Shown here piece after piece: positions 25,901 through 33,362 of a stretch of 37,037 nucleotides of DNA (position 1 is the first letter of the stretch; every line of letters begins with the position of its first letter). Source of the DNA: an uncultured Clostridia bacterium (lineage in GTDB: Bacteria > Bacillota > Clostridia > Oscillospirales > Oscillospiraceae). The notes beneath the pieces were generated by a model that worked only from the letters and a program-made list of their open reading frames with translations, did no database searches and was not told the DNA's origin. The stretch is taken from NCBI GenBank assembly GCA_946628965.1, contig CAMOXI010000014.1, positions 1 through 37,037 on the forward strand. The letters are read 5' to 3'. The position numbers and the translations under genes were made by a program.

Positions 25901-27035
25901 ACTCCGTCTGCCGGAAAGCGGGGACAATATCCACGCAGTAGGCGTAGTTGCAGTGGCCGTAGATCACATAGGCCCCGATCACCAGCGCGACGAAGAAGAT
26001 GGGCAGCACATAGCGCGTGGCATAGGCAAACCTGCCCACGAAGGAGATCTTCGGGACAAAGCGACTGTGCTTCGTCTTGTCCATCGCCTTGCCGAAGAGC
26101 ATCAGCATGGCGGGCATGAACAGGAACACCGTCAGTAGGCTGCAGATGATGGCCTTGATCAGGTTGAGACCCATGTCCGCGCCCAGGCGGAATTTCATGA
26201 AGGTCATGGCCGTGAGACCGGCGATCGTGGTTAGGCTGCTGGCAGAGATTTCGGGAATGGAGGCGGCGAGGGCCTTGACGACCGCGTCGCGGATCTCCAG
26301 CGTCTCGTGCTCTTCCTTATAGCGGTTGCAGAAGATGATGGCGTAGTCCACGCTCAGCGCCAGCTGCAGCACGATGGCCACAGAGTTGGAGACGAAGGAG
26401 ATCGTCCCCATGAGGAAGGTGCTTCCCAGATTGATGATGGCCGCAACCATGAAGGTCAGGATCATCACCGGGATCTCGGCGTAGGTGCTGGAGGTAAACA
26501 GCAGCACCGCCAACACCACGATGACCACGAAAATCAGAACCGTTGCCATCTGCTCGGCAACCAGATCAGCCAGGCTGAAGCCCACCTCGGAGTGGATCGT
26601 GACATCCCGGTCGGCCAGCAGCGCCTTCACGTCGGCCAGCGCCTTCTCGCTCTTTTCCGAGGCCGTCACGTCCCCGAAGGTCACGTCATAGAGGGCGTAG
26701 CCGTCCCGGTAGTGGTTCTCGGTCTCGTCATAGGTCACGAGCACCACATTCTCCACGGACCGGATCTGATCGGCAATTTCCGCCGCCTCCTCCCGGGAGA
26801 CGCGCTTGACCATCACCTGGGCCGTGCCGAAAGTGTTGAACTCGTCCTCCATGATGGTGAGGCCGCGCCGTGCCTCCGCCTCTTCGGCCAGGTAGAAGGT
26901 AATGTCCTCCTCCACCTGGATCCAGCGCACGGAGAAGAAGGAAAAGGCGATCATCGCCGCAAACAGCAGCACAAAGATCCAGCGGTATTTCACGATCGCT
27001 GCTGCGGCGCGTGTCATAAAGGTTTCGCTTTTCAT
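22908..27035 (-). CDS. MMPL/RND transporter with large heptad-repeat domain
   Basis: A 1,375-residue membrane protein. Two MMPL modules are present, each with the proton-relay pair Asp-Tyr: SVDYAIIFCNRY (Asp230-Tyr231) and NIDYAIVVSTRY (Asp654-Tyr655), as in MmpL3-type lipid exporters. After the second module comes an extra helix (FAAGLLAAAALFALIVAPGI), then about 400 residues (about 845-1245) of exact heptads of form xxGxxx(Y/L), then about four hydrophobic helices and a charged tail. The coil is thus anchored in the membrane at both ends and would project outside, like the YhgE/Pip family. The gene is last in an operon after ligase, carrier and acyltransferase genes, so I infer it exports their acylated product. 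The ribosome site is weak (AGAAAGA); a 3-codon reading frame, ATGATCTCATGA, overlaps the start. Confidence 0.9.
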   Translation of the reverse strand: MKSETFMTRAAAAIVKYRWIFVLLFAAMIAFSFFSVRWIQVEEDITFYLAEEAEARRGLTIMEDEFNTFGTAQVMVKRVSREEAAEIADQIRSVENVVLVTYDETENHYRDGYALYDVTFGDVTASEKSEKALADVKALLADRDVTIHSEVGFSLADLVAEQMATVLIFVVIVVLAVLLFTSSTYAEIPVMILTFMVAAIINLGSTFLMGTISFVSNSVAIVLQLALSVDYAIIFCNRYKEEHETLEIRDAVVKALAASIPEISASSLTTIAGLTAMTFMKFRLGADMGLNLIKAIICSLLTVFLFMPAMLMLFGKAMDKTKHSRFVPKISFVGRFAYATRYVLPIFFVALVIGAYVIYGHCNYAYCVDIVPAFRQTEYEASKAEIEEAFGGSNLVAVLVPTGDYASEKALLEDLGDCPEVKSASGLAGVEVMNGRSLGDEISPAEFSAVANVDDATAQALFAYYAAEKGDHRAATGDLQNYKAPMLDLFLFLHDRVEAGDVELENEQRAMIDELYGQLSMAATQLQGKNYSRLVLDLNLPVQSDETFDFLERIHVLASKYYPEDVCLTGDSVSAKDFKDAFATDNRVVGLMSLGLVMLILFFTFKSFGMPLLLILVIQGSIWMNFAVATLQGNPVFFLCILIVSAIQMGANIDYAIVVSTRYREFRETMEPKDAIITTLNLAFPTVITSGLMMVCAGLLIGFQVSQCIIAGMGYYVGTGTSISIVLILFALPQLLLLGDKFVAVTTIHTENLRLLRFLKKNQRRFAAGLLAAAALFALIVAPGILRSGRVHSKQEKEQSEALLARTAELKELSEKLGAESTMYAALKYQFAEQLVTDEVGTQYLEEGEAQYLAGLEEYEAGKAKYDEGAAQLADAKEQYKAGAAKLAAGQAQYDEGLAQYKAALAEYQAGKKKLEDGQAAYDKGLAEYNQGKADYAAGEKRLAEGQAAYDAGLAAHDAGQQQLAQGQAAYDAGLAQYNEGKAQYDQAKAALDSVSGLYNTVMPLYNEYLDAQARYDEAVASGDLVSAVVLGSTLAAAQLAFETQLGGYSISGLLAEYQNAQAQLDVAAGQLAAAEQELAAGKAELDKGYAELAAAEQQLADGKAELDAGYAQLEDAKQQLAAGEKRLAEGKAELDAGYAQLAEAEPQLAAAKQQLDDAKAQLDAGYAKLGAGAVQIQEGDEQLAEAGEQLKEGEEKLADAEKEITSGRETLEENRDKLQESLNALDDYSSEEERLSEGVQLLMENEQVKALAGRTASTAEVINAAEQVFRQNAENAGEQAAVSRRVALNLMLAAALALLAVLLLAVLHTAFAPALLAAVGALAALLSLVYWNSRCAGMNALLPVAAVLLAVFGILFAQLMFRSRKAKEQPVEEP
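23380..24500 (-). repeat. Coding heptad repeat tract of the MMPL gene
   Basis: About 33 consecutive 21-bp units fall in two blocks separated by a non-repetitive stretch at roughly 23,830-24,060. Block one units look like AAGQAQY, DEGLAQY and AEGQAAY; block two like AAGKAEL, DKGYAEL and DAGYAQL. Gly recurs at position 3 and Tyr or Leu at position 7. Near-identical units (DAGYAQL appears several times) imply expansion by duplication. Confidence 0.85.
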
Positions 27036-27073
27036 GAGATCATTCTTTCTAAACTAATGTTTAAACGCCGCAC

Positions 27074-28435
27074 TCAGATGCTCTGGTCGATCAGATCACC
27101 CAGGCGCTTGTCAGGCTCCTTCGCGGCAGCCTCCAGGAACTTCAGCATGAAGTCATGGAAATGGTACAGGCTCTCCGGCTTGGTGTAGCCCAGGGCGTAG
27201 GAGTAATCTGCGTACAGGTCGCCGCTGGTATCCTGCGGCTCGATGAGCAGGTAGAGCGGAATGGGCACAAAGCCGCTGGAGAGCAGGCGGGCGCGGAACT
27301 GCAGCTCGCTCTTGCTCATGTCGAAATAGGGCTGATAGGTCAGCCACACGGATTCGTAGGTGCAGCCGGGCTCGGTATCGAAGCGGGAGTAGATCTCCGG
27401 CTTCATCTTCTCATAGTTGAACCAGGCATGACGATAGATCTCGTTTTCCCGGTCGGCCAGCTTCCGCACCGCCTCGGCGAAGGGCAGATCTTCCGAGAGC
27501 GTCATGCGCACGGGATTGGCCCGGGCAATGCTCATGCCGCTCTGCCGCTGGACCTTGGTGGAGCGAAGGGCCATGGGAGACAGGACCGAAACGTCCTCCG
27601 TGCCGCTGACGCGGCCCAGGAAGGAGCGCAGGGCCATCATGTAATAGACCTGGGGAGAGACCTTCTGCACCGCGGCCGCGTCGTCCACCTTCTTTACAAA
27701 CTCGGCGGGGATGCGGATGGTCAGGATATCGTTATAGAGCTGCTCAAAATTCTGGGCCCGTCCGTAGCGCTTGCCCTCCACGAACTCGGGGCTGCCGAGG
27801 CCGTTGACGGAGGTAAAGCTGGGCTCGGTCTCATACTGGGAGAGCCACCAGGCCGCATTCTTCTCTGCGCGGGCGGAGGAGAAGTAGCTCCGCTCCTCTT
27901 CCAGCAGCTTCCAGGGCTCCATGCCGGGGGCGGGCAGTTCCTCGCCGCGGCTGAGCGCGGTGTAGACTCTGTCCAGATACTGGATGGTGTACATCATGGC
28001 GTAGGCGTCCATGATGAAATGGTGCACGACAAAGTGGAGCACATGCTTGCCGCCGGGCATGCGGATCAGGCGGAAGCGATAGAGCTGCGTTTCCCGCTGA
28101 TTGTTGGGGAAAGGCTCCTGCCGCCACTGGAGGATCAGCTTTTCCAGCTCTTCCTCGCCGCTTTCGCTCAGGTCATAGACGCTGACGGGATCCGGCTCCC
28201 CCTCGCGGAGATACTGCACCACGGTCTCCTCGTCCTGCTGGTGCAGCTGCACGCGGCAGTAGGGCAGGCGCTCGTCCGTAATGCGGATTGCCTTCAGCAG
28301 CCGCTCCTCGTCGATATCGCTGACAAAGTCGATGCGGGTCAGAAGGTAGAGGATGTTCGGCGCGGGGAACACGCTTGCGAGCAGGACAAGGCCTTCCTGC
28401 TCGTCCGAAAGCGGGTAATACTTTCTTTCTTCCAT
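27074..28435 (-). CDS. Condensation-fold acyltransferase (PapA/NRPS C-domain-like)
   Basis: A 453-residue stand-alone condensation-superfamily protein. The catalytic motif HHxxxD(G/A) is present as HHFIMDA (His138, His139, Asp143); the second His is the usual catalytic base. Later the region LYADYSYALGYTKPE takes the place of the DFGWG structural motif. Such proteins use a carrier-bound or CoA-bound acyl group to acylate an amine or alcohol; stand-alone members include PapA enzymes. I chose the ATG at 28435 (GGAGG 6 nt upstream) over a TTG two codons earlier. It lies 16 bp after the acyl carrier protein gene and 38 bp before the transporter, so it is the transfer step between them. Donor and acceptor are unknown. 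Confidence 0.88.
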   Translation of the reverse strand: MEERKYYPLSDEQEGLVLLASVFPAPNILYLLTRIDFVSDIDEERLLKAIRITDERLPYCRVQLHQQDEETVVQYLREGEPDPVSVYDLSESGEEELEKLILQWRQEPFPNNQRETQLYRFRLIRMPGGKHVLHFVVHHFIMDAYAMMYTIQYLDRVYTALSRGEELPAPGMEPWKLLEEERSYFSSARAEKNAAWWLSQYETEPSFTSVNGLGSPEFVEGKRYGRAQNFEQLYNDILTIRIPAEFVKKVDDAAAVQKVSPQVYYMMALRSFLGRVSGTEDVSVLSPMALRSTKVQRQSGMSIARANPVRMTLSEDLPFAEAVRKLADRENEIYRHAWFNYEKMKPEIYSRFDTEPGCTYESVWLTYQPYFDMSKSELQFRARLLSSGFVPIPLYLLIEPQDTSGDLYADYSYALGYTKPESLYHFHDFMLKFLEAAAKEPDKRLGDLIDQSI

Positions 28436-28451
28436 CGTCAACCTCCGCCGC

Positions 28452-28676
28452 TCAGACCTTGGTCTTCAGATAGGCTTCCAGATCGCCCAGCGTGAAGATG
28501 CCGTGCAGATCGCTCGTCTCGATCTCGATGTCGAACTCGTCTTCCACATCGCCGATCATGGTCATAATGTCCAGAGAGGTCATGGCCAGGTCGTCCACAA
28601 ACTTGGTATCGGCGGTCAGGCCGCCTTCGGGCTCATCCACGTAGTTGAGCAGGATCTCACAGATTTTTTCGTACAT
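28452..28676 (-). CDS. Acyl carrier protein (phosphopantetheine-binding)
   Basis: A 74-residue acidic four-helix carrier protein. The phosphopantetheine attachment serine is Ser34 in LAMTSLDIMTMIGDVEDEF, where TSLD replaces the usual DSLD/DSLE. A 4'-phosphopantetheinyl transferase elsewhere in the genome would be needed. AGGAG site upstream. It sits between the ligase gene (25 bp) and the acyltransferase gene (16 bp), so it is presumably a dedicated carrier, loaded by the ligase and unloaded by the acyltransferase, rather than the AcpP of fatty-acid synthesis. Confidence 0.93.
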   Translation of the reverse strand: MYEKICEILLNYVDEPEGGLTADTKFVDDLAMTSLDIMTMIGDVEDEFDIEIETSDLHGIFTLGDLEAYLKTKV

Positions 28677-28701
28677 TGTCGTTTTCTCCTCTTTTTTTCG
28701 A

Positions 28702-30345
28702 TTATTTGTTTGCTGCCGATTTTGTCAGCAGATAGCGCTTGATTTTCATCGTGGTGGTCTTTTCAAAGGGAATGTCGCGGATCTTGATTTTCTTGACGTT
28801 CTTGCTGGCGGGCATTTTACAGTTGAAGGCCTTCACGTCTGCGTCCAGGCGCTCCCTGGCGTCGGGGAACTGCTCCTCGTCCAGATAAAACTCCGCCGTG
28901 ATGTCCTTGTCTTCCTCGTAGACCGCGACTTCCTTCACGTACTCGATGCGGCCCAGCTTCTGTTCCAGCTCCTCGGGCGAGACGTTCTTGCCGTTTGCGA
29001 GGATGATCAGGTTCTTTTTGCGCCCGGTTATGTACAGGAAGCCGTCTTTGTCCATGCGGCCGTAGTCGCCGGTCTTGAACCACTCGCCGTCAAAGGCCTC
29101 CGCCGTGGCTTCCGGATCCTTATAATAGCCCTTCATCACGTTGCTGCCGGAGACGTAGATCTCGCCGATGCCGTTTTCGTCCGGATCATGGATCTTCACT
29201 TTGTTGCAGGGCAGGGGCTTGCCCACGCTGCCGAAACGGAAGTCGTGGTTGCGGTTCACAGCCACCACCGGCGAGCATTCGGTGATGCCGTAGCCGTTGA
29301 TGACGTTGATGCCCAGATCGTAGAGCCCTCGCTGCAGCTTGTCGTCCAGCGCCGCGCCGCCGCAGATGATGGTCTCCAGCCTGCCGCCGAAGCTCTCATG
29401 GATCTGCTTGAACAGGCGCTTGCGCGCATCGATGCCGAGGCCCATCAGCATGTGGCTGAGCGTCAGCATGTTCTTCAGCTTCTGCTCCCGGCCCTGCTTG
29501 CGGGCGTTGTTCCAGATGCCGTTATAGAGCATCTCCACCATCAGGGGGACGGCAGAAATGTTCTGGGGCTTGTTGCGGTTCAGGTCCTTCACGATGCGCT
29601 TCATGTTGCCGCTGATGTGCGCGTCCACCGAGTAGAGGAAGGCCGCGAACATGGCGGAGGCCCAGGAAAAGGTGTGGTTCATGGGCAGGAAGATCTGGGT
29701 GTTGCGGGCGGTGACGCACTTGCAGGTGGCCACCACGTCGCTGGCCAGATTGCCATGCGAGAGCATGACGCCCTTGCTTTTGCCGGAAGTGCCGGAGGTG
29801 TATACGATGCAGGCGATAGTGTCCGGATCCACCGGCGCGCGGTCAAAGAGCGTGCTGCCGGACTCCAGAAGCTTGCGCCCCATCGCCAGATACTCCGAAT
29901 AGTCCGTCAGCGGGAAATAGCGCATCTCGGGGAAAGAGCCGCCCAGGCTCTGGAAGTAGGCGATCTGTTCCCGGTACTTCCCGGAGTAGAAGATCGCCTC
30001 GCAGCCGCAGTGCTCGATAAGCTCCGCCAGATCCTCGGCCGAGAGCTCCTTGTCCAGCGGGACGGCCACGTTGCCGCTGTTGGTGATGGAAAAATAACTC
30101 AGGCACCACTCGGTGGAGTTTTCGCCCAGCAGGGCGATATGGCTGCCCTGAAAGCCCAGCTCCTGCAGATAGGTGCCGACCGCCCGGATATTCTCGGCGG
30201 CCTGGATAAAGGTCATCGGCTCGTCATTCTGCCGGCCGGTGTAAAGAATCGTATTGTCCGCTCCGTTTTCCCTGCCGTATTCGATCAGATCGCGCAGCGT
30301 CGCGACCTCTGCGATGTCATAGTAGGGATAGGGTCCGTTTCTCAT
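28702..30345 (-). CDS. Adenylate-forming acyl ligase (FadD/FAAL-like)
   Basis: A 547-residue ANL-superfamily enzyme that activates a carboxylate with ATP and passes it to a thiol. Motifs: P-loop YTSGTSGKSKG (182-192), NGYGITECSP (350-359), TGDYGRMDKDGFLYITGRKK (425-444), NVSPEELE (454-461) and the C-terminal lysine region TTTMKIKR (530-537). The overall look is that of long-chain acyl-CoA synthetases; with a carrier protein gene directly downstream, acyl-ACP loading is the likelier role. I start at the ATG at 30345, which has a GGAGGA site; the longer reading adds 31 residues without a good site. First gene of the ligase-ACP-acyltransferase-MMPL operon. The substrate (fatty acid or amino acid) cannot be read by eye. 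Confidence 0.9.
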   Translation of the reverse strand: MRNGPYPYYDIAEVATLRDLIEYGRENGADNTILYTGRQNDEPMTFIQAAENIRAVGTYLQELGFQGSHIALLGENSTEWCLSYFSITNSGNVAVPLDKELSAEDLAELIEHCGCEAIFYSGKYREQIAYFQSLGGSFPEMRYFPLTDYSEYLAMGRKLLESGSTLFDRAPVDPDTIACIVYTSGTSGKSKGVMLSHGNLASDVVATCKCVTARNTQIFLPMNHTFSWASAMFAAFLYSVDAHISGNMKRIVKDLNRNKPQNISAVPLMVEMLYNGIWNNARKQGREQKLKNMLTLSHMLMGLGIDARKRLFKQIHESFGGRLETIICGGAALDDKLQRGLYDLGINVINGYGITECSPVVAVNRNHDFRFGSVGKPLPCNKVKIHDPDENGIGEIYVSGSNVMKGYYKDPEATAEAFDGEWFKTGDYGRMDKDGFLYITGRKKNLIILANGKNVSPEELEQKLGRIEYVKEVAVYEEDKDITAEFYLDEEQFPDARERLDADVKAFNCKMPASKNVKKIKIRDIPFEKTTTMKIKRYLLTKSAANK

Positions 30346-30404
30346 CCCAGGCTTCCTCCGCGTATATGTATATTTTTTTCCAGAATTATAATCATACAGA
30401 CTCC

Positions 30405-30432
30405 AGTTTATTTTACGCGGTTCAGCTGTCAA
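30405..30432 (-). promoter_or_regulatory. Candidate promoter of the ligase-ACP-MMPL operon
   Basis: On the minus strand a perfect TTGACA (30432-30427), 16 bp, then TAAACT (30410-30405). A second -10 candidate, TATAAT, is at 30390-30385 without a good -35. The same TAAACT hexamer serves the symporter promoter at 31997-32025. Confidence 0.45.
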
Positions 30433-30526
30433 TGGCAATTCTTTTTTTCTCCTATTATTTCATTTCTACATTTTGACAACACGGCATCATCATTCCCTGC
30501 CTCCCTTTGGCAAATGATACAAACAG

Positions 30527-30554
30527 AAAAAAGCCTCCGAAACGGAGGCTTTTT
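30527..30554. terminator. Terminator of the GPH symporter gene
   Basis: AAAAGCCTCCG (30529-30539) and CGGAGGCTTTT (30543-30553) around an AAA loop, with A/T runs on both sides; on the minus strand it follows the symporter stop by 16 bp. Confidence 0.9.
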
Positions 30555-30569
30555 CCGGGAAAACGGCGC

Positions 30570-31949
30570 TTATTTCTTTGCCTTGAGCTCCTCGATTTTG
30601 CCGAGAATCATCTTCTCATTGTACAGCAGGAAGAGGCAGGCGCCGATCAGGCAGGTGACGAAAGCCACGACGGCCGTGGTGCGGTACTGGGCGGGAGCGA
30701 CGTACTTCTCGCCGTTTTCCAGCACCGTGGCCACCGTGATGGAGGTGAAGACCACCATGGCGATGGCCTGGCCCATCTTGAAGGCGAAGGTGCGGGCGGC
30801 GAAGAACATGCCGCTGCGGTCCTCGCCGGTCTCCAGACGGCTCAGCTCCGCCACGTCGGCCACGCAGGCCTGGGGCAGGATGCCCAGGATGGCCTGGGGC
30901 ACCGCGGCGCAAACGGCCACGAGGAAGCCCCAGACGAGGCCCTTGCCGCAGATGGAGGTGATCAGGAACACGAAGGCGTAGGCGAAGAAGCCGACGACGA
31001 TGAGCTTTTTCTTACCGAGCTTCGGAGCCAGCTTGTTCACCACCGGGTAGAGCAGCACGCTCACCAGGGTCATCAGGGCGGTCAGCGGGAAGGTCCAGGT
31101 ATCCTCGATCTCCATGAGCTTGGTCTCATAGAAGGCAAGGCCGGTCTGGAACAGGGTCAGGGCGAAGAAATAGATCACGTCCGCGTACACGAAGCGGCGG
31201 AACTGCCCGTTCTTGAAGGTCTTGAGCAGGGAGGAAAAGGCCGGGGTCTCGCTGGGCTGGGAGTCGATATATTCCCGCTCCTTGATGTAGAGGGAGGGGA
31301 TCAGCATGGCGATGCAGGCCACAGTGGCCATCACGGCCACGGCCAGGCGAATGGAGCCTGCCTGCCCGGCAAAGCCGAAGAGCCCCGCCACGTTCGGCAG
31401 CATGAAGGAGATACTGGTGCCGGCGATGAAGGTGAAGGAGATGTAGGTGGAGACGTTGATGCGGTGCTCCTGGGTATCGCCCAGCTCCGCAATCAGGGCG
31501 TTATAGGGCGTGCAGAAGATCGTCATGAACAGGTAGAAGCACATGAGGATCACGAAGAGCAGCACGTCGTTCACGGCGACGCTGCCCGTCTGCGGCGCCA
31601 CAAAGAGGGCGATCGTAATCAGGGCAAAGGGAATGGCGATCGCGCGCATGAAGGGGATGCGGCGGCCGTCCTTGTTCCGGCTCCGGTCGGACCAGCCGGC
31701 GATCAGAGGATCCGTGACCGCGTCAAAAATGCGGCCCACGGCCATCACGAGGCCGAAGAGCGTGAGTTTGAAGACGATGGGGCTCTGGGTGACCATGGAG
31801 GCAAAGATGCCAGTGTTGGGGTTGTTGGCGTCGGGCGTGCCGGTGTAGTAGTAGACCATCCAGTTGGTCACGATGCCGGACAGCAGGCTCCAGCCGAACT
31901 GCCCGATGGCGAAGATCCAGAGCAGCTTGTTGGTGATCGGTTTTTTCAT
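30570..31949 (-). CDS. GPH-family glycoside/sugar:cation symporter (MFS)
   Basis: A 459-residue transporter with 12 predicted helices, of the glycoside-pentoside-hexuronide:cation symporter (MelB/YicJ) family. Seen: early ATNWM-like helix, AVTDPLIAGWSDRSRNKDGRRIP (written here as DAVTDPLIAGWSDRS then RNKDGRRIPF), where the Asp-x-x-x-D and the loop with DR..D.GRR are family hallmarks, and PYNALIAELGD. It would take up a sugar, glycoside or uronide with Na+ or H+. I chose the ATG at 31949 (AGGAAAGAGAAG upstream); a TTG 13 codons earlier lies inside the operator. It is monocistronic: promoter with operator in front, terminator behind. No glycosidase gene lies next to it, so the substrate is not suggested by context. 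Confidence 0.88.
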   Translation of the reverse strand: MKKPITNKLLWIFAIGQFGWSLLSGIVTNWMVYYYTGTPDANNPNTGIFASMVTQSPIVFKLTLFGLVMAVGRIFDAVTDPLIAGWSDRSRNKDGRRIPFMRAIAIPFALITIALFVAPQTGSVAVNDVLLFVILMCFYLFMTIFCTPYNALIAELGDTQEHRINVSTYISFTFIAGTSISFMLPNVAGLFGFAGQAGSIRLAVAVMATVACIAMLIPSLYIKEREYIDSQPSETPAFSSLLKTFKNGQFRRFVYADVIYFFALTLFQTGLAFYETKLMEIEDTWTFPLTALMTLVSVLLYPVVNKLAPKLGKKKLIVVGFFAYAFVFLITSICGKGLVWGFLVAVCAAVPQAILGILPQACVADVAELSRLETGEDRSGMFFAARTFAFKMGQAIAMVVFTSITVATVLENGEKYVAPAQYRTTAVVAFVTCLIGACLFLLYNEKMILGKIEELKAKK

Positions 31950-31972
31950 TCTTCTCTTTCCTTCCTTGTAAA

Positions 31973-31989
31973 ATTGTACCGGGTACAAT
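31973..31989. promoter_or_regulatory. Operator palindrome of the symporter gene
   Basis: ATTGTACCGGGTACAAT is a perfect 8-bp inverted repeat around a central G. It begins 8 bp downstream of the -10 box, so it covers the transcription start. A bound dimeric repressor (LacI or TetR type, by inference) would block initiation. No regulator gene is adjacent. Confidence 0.75.
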
Positions 31990-31996
31990 CAGGGAA

Positions 31997-32025
31997 AGTT
32001 TAACCGAGTTTGTGCAGAATGTCAA
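31997..32025 (-). promoter_or_regulatory. Promoter of the GPH symporter gene
   Basis: On the minus strand TTGACA (32025-32020), 17 bp, TAAACT (32002-31997). The operator palindrome lies immediately downstream. Confidence 0.75.
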
Positions 32026-32051
32026 GGGCGGTCGAAGCACTGTTTTCCCGG

Positions 32052-32080
32052 TTGACAATCACTGGAAAGTTCACTATGAT
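32052..32080 (+). promoter_or_regulatory. Promoter of the dicarboxylate symporter gene
   Basis: TTGACA (32052-32057), 17 bp, TATGAT (32075-32080), 41 bp before the ATG. It is divergent from the GPH symporter promoter, the two -35 boxes being 26 bp apart. Confidence 0.8.
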
Positions 32081-32121
32081 AAGCTTTGCTGTGAATCCGC
32101 AAAAATATTTTGGAGGCAGTT

Positions 32122-33336
32122 ATGAAAAAGTTTCTCACCAGTCTTCCCTTCCGTCTGATCGTGGCCCTGCTGATCGGCATCGGCCTGGGTCAGCTCTTCG
32201 GCGAGGGCGCGATGAAGGTCGTCGTCTCGCTGCAGTACATCATGGGCCAGCTCATCATGTTCTGCGTGCCGCTGATCGTCATCGGCTTCATCGCCCCGTC
32301 CATCACCCGCATGGGCAACAACGCGTCCCGCATGCTGACGGTGGCCGTCATCATCGCCTATTTAAGCTCCATCTGCGCCGCCTTCATGAGCACCGCCGTG
32401 GGCTACGGCCTGATCCCCCACCTCTCCATCGTCACCGACGTGGCCGACAGCCGGGAGCTGCCCGCAGTCGTCTTTCAGCTGAACATCCCGCAGATCATGT
32501 CCGTCATGAGCGCGCTGGCCTTCTCCCTGCTGGTGGGGCTTGCCGCCGTGTGGACCAAGAGCAAGCTGACCTGCGACCTGCTGGAGGAGTTCCAGAACAT
32601 TGTTTTGAAGATCGTGGAGCGGGTAATGATCCCCGTTCTCCCCTTCTACATCTGCGCCACCTTCTGCAACCTGAGCTATGAGGGCATGATCACCCACCAG
32701 CTGCCCGCTTTCGTGCAGATCGTCCTGATCGTGATGCTGGGCCACTACATCTGGCTGGCGGTCCTGTACCTGATCGCAGGCGCCTACGCCAAGAAGAGCC
32801 CCTGGGAAGTGCTGCGGCACTACGGCCCGGCCTACCTGACCGCTGTGGGCACCATGTCCAGCGCCGCGACGCTGTCCGTCGCCCTGGACGGCGCACGCAA
32901 GAGCAAGGTGCTGCGCCGGGATATGGTGGACTTCGGCATCCCCCTCTTCGCGAACATCCACCTCTGTGGCTCGGTGCTGACCGAGGTCTTCTTCTGCATG
33001 ACCATCTCCCGCATCCTCTACGGCAAGCTCCCCAGCGTCGGCACGATGATCCTCTTCTGCCTGCTGCTGGGCGTCTTCGCCATCGGCGCCCCCGGCGTGC
33101 CGGGCGGCACGGTCATGGCCTCCCTGGGCCTCATCACCGGCGTGCTGGGCTTTGACAGCACCGGCACCGCCCTGATGCTCGCCATCTTCGCCCTGCAGGA
33201 CAGCTTTGGCACCGCCTGCAACATCACCGGCGACGGCGCACTGACGCTCTTCCTCACCGGTTATGCCGAGAAGCACAACATCAGGGAAGCCCAGAACAAA
33301 GCCCCGGTCAAAAAGTCCACAAAAGAAGCGCTTTGA
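32122..33336 (+). CDS. Dicarboxylate/amino acid:cation symporter (DAACS)
   Basis: A 404-residue membrane protein of the SDF/glutamate-transporter family. The family's signatures are visible: serine-rich re-entrant loop TMSSAATLSVAL (near 250-262), GAPGVPGGTVMAS (near 328-340) and the substrate/cation site FGTACNITGDGALTLFL (near 363-380). It would carry glutamate, aspartate, serine or a C4-dicarboxylate with Na+ or H+; the exact substrate is not predictable. The ATG at 32122 has TTTGGAGG; the frame four codons longer begins before it. Monocistronic with its own promoter and terminator. Confidence 0.9.
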   Translation: MKKFLTSLPFRLIVALLIGIGLGQLFGEGAMKVVVSLQYIMGQLIMFCVPLIVIGFIAPSITRMGNNASRMLTVAVIIAYLSSICAAFMSTAVGYGLIPHLSIVTDVADSRELPAVVFQLNIPQIMSVMSALAFSLLVGLAAVWTKSKLTCDLLEEFQNIVLKIVERVMIPVLPFYICATFCNLSYEGMITHQLPAFVQIVLIVMLGHYIWLAVLYLIAGAYAKKSPWEVLRHYGPAYLTAVGTMSSAATLSVALDGARKSKVLRRDMVDFGIPLFANIHLCGSVLTEVFFCMTISRILYGKLPSVGTMILFCLLLGVFAIGAPGVPGGTVMASLGLITGVLGFDSTGTALMLAIFALQDSFGTACNITGDGALTLFLTGYAEKHNIREAQNKAPVKKSTKEAL

Positions 33337-33362
33337 GCATGTTAACAGAACATTTTACAGAT

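Noticed and set aside
22872-26138. Plus-strand open frame of 1,088 codons
   Set aside because: It is antisense to the MMPL gene; its length results from GC-rich third positions and the heptad repeat. It has no ribosome site, and its protein is a low-complexity Gln/Leu/Gly/His string.
28645-30981. Plus-strand open frame of 778 codons
   Set aside because: Antisense to the ligase gene and running through two intergenic regions and a terminator; no family features.
30507-32003. Plus-strand open frame of 498 codons
   Set aside because: Antisense to a clear 12-helix symporter; composition is Gly/His/Glu-rich without any motif.
32010-32681. Alternative plus frame over the dicarboxylate symporter start
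   Set aside because: Out of frame with the conserved transporter motifs; Arg/His-rich shadow.
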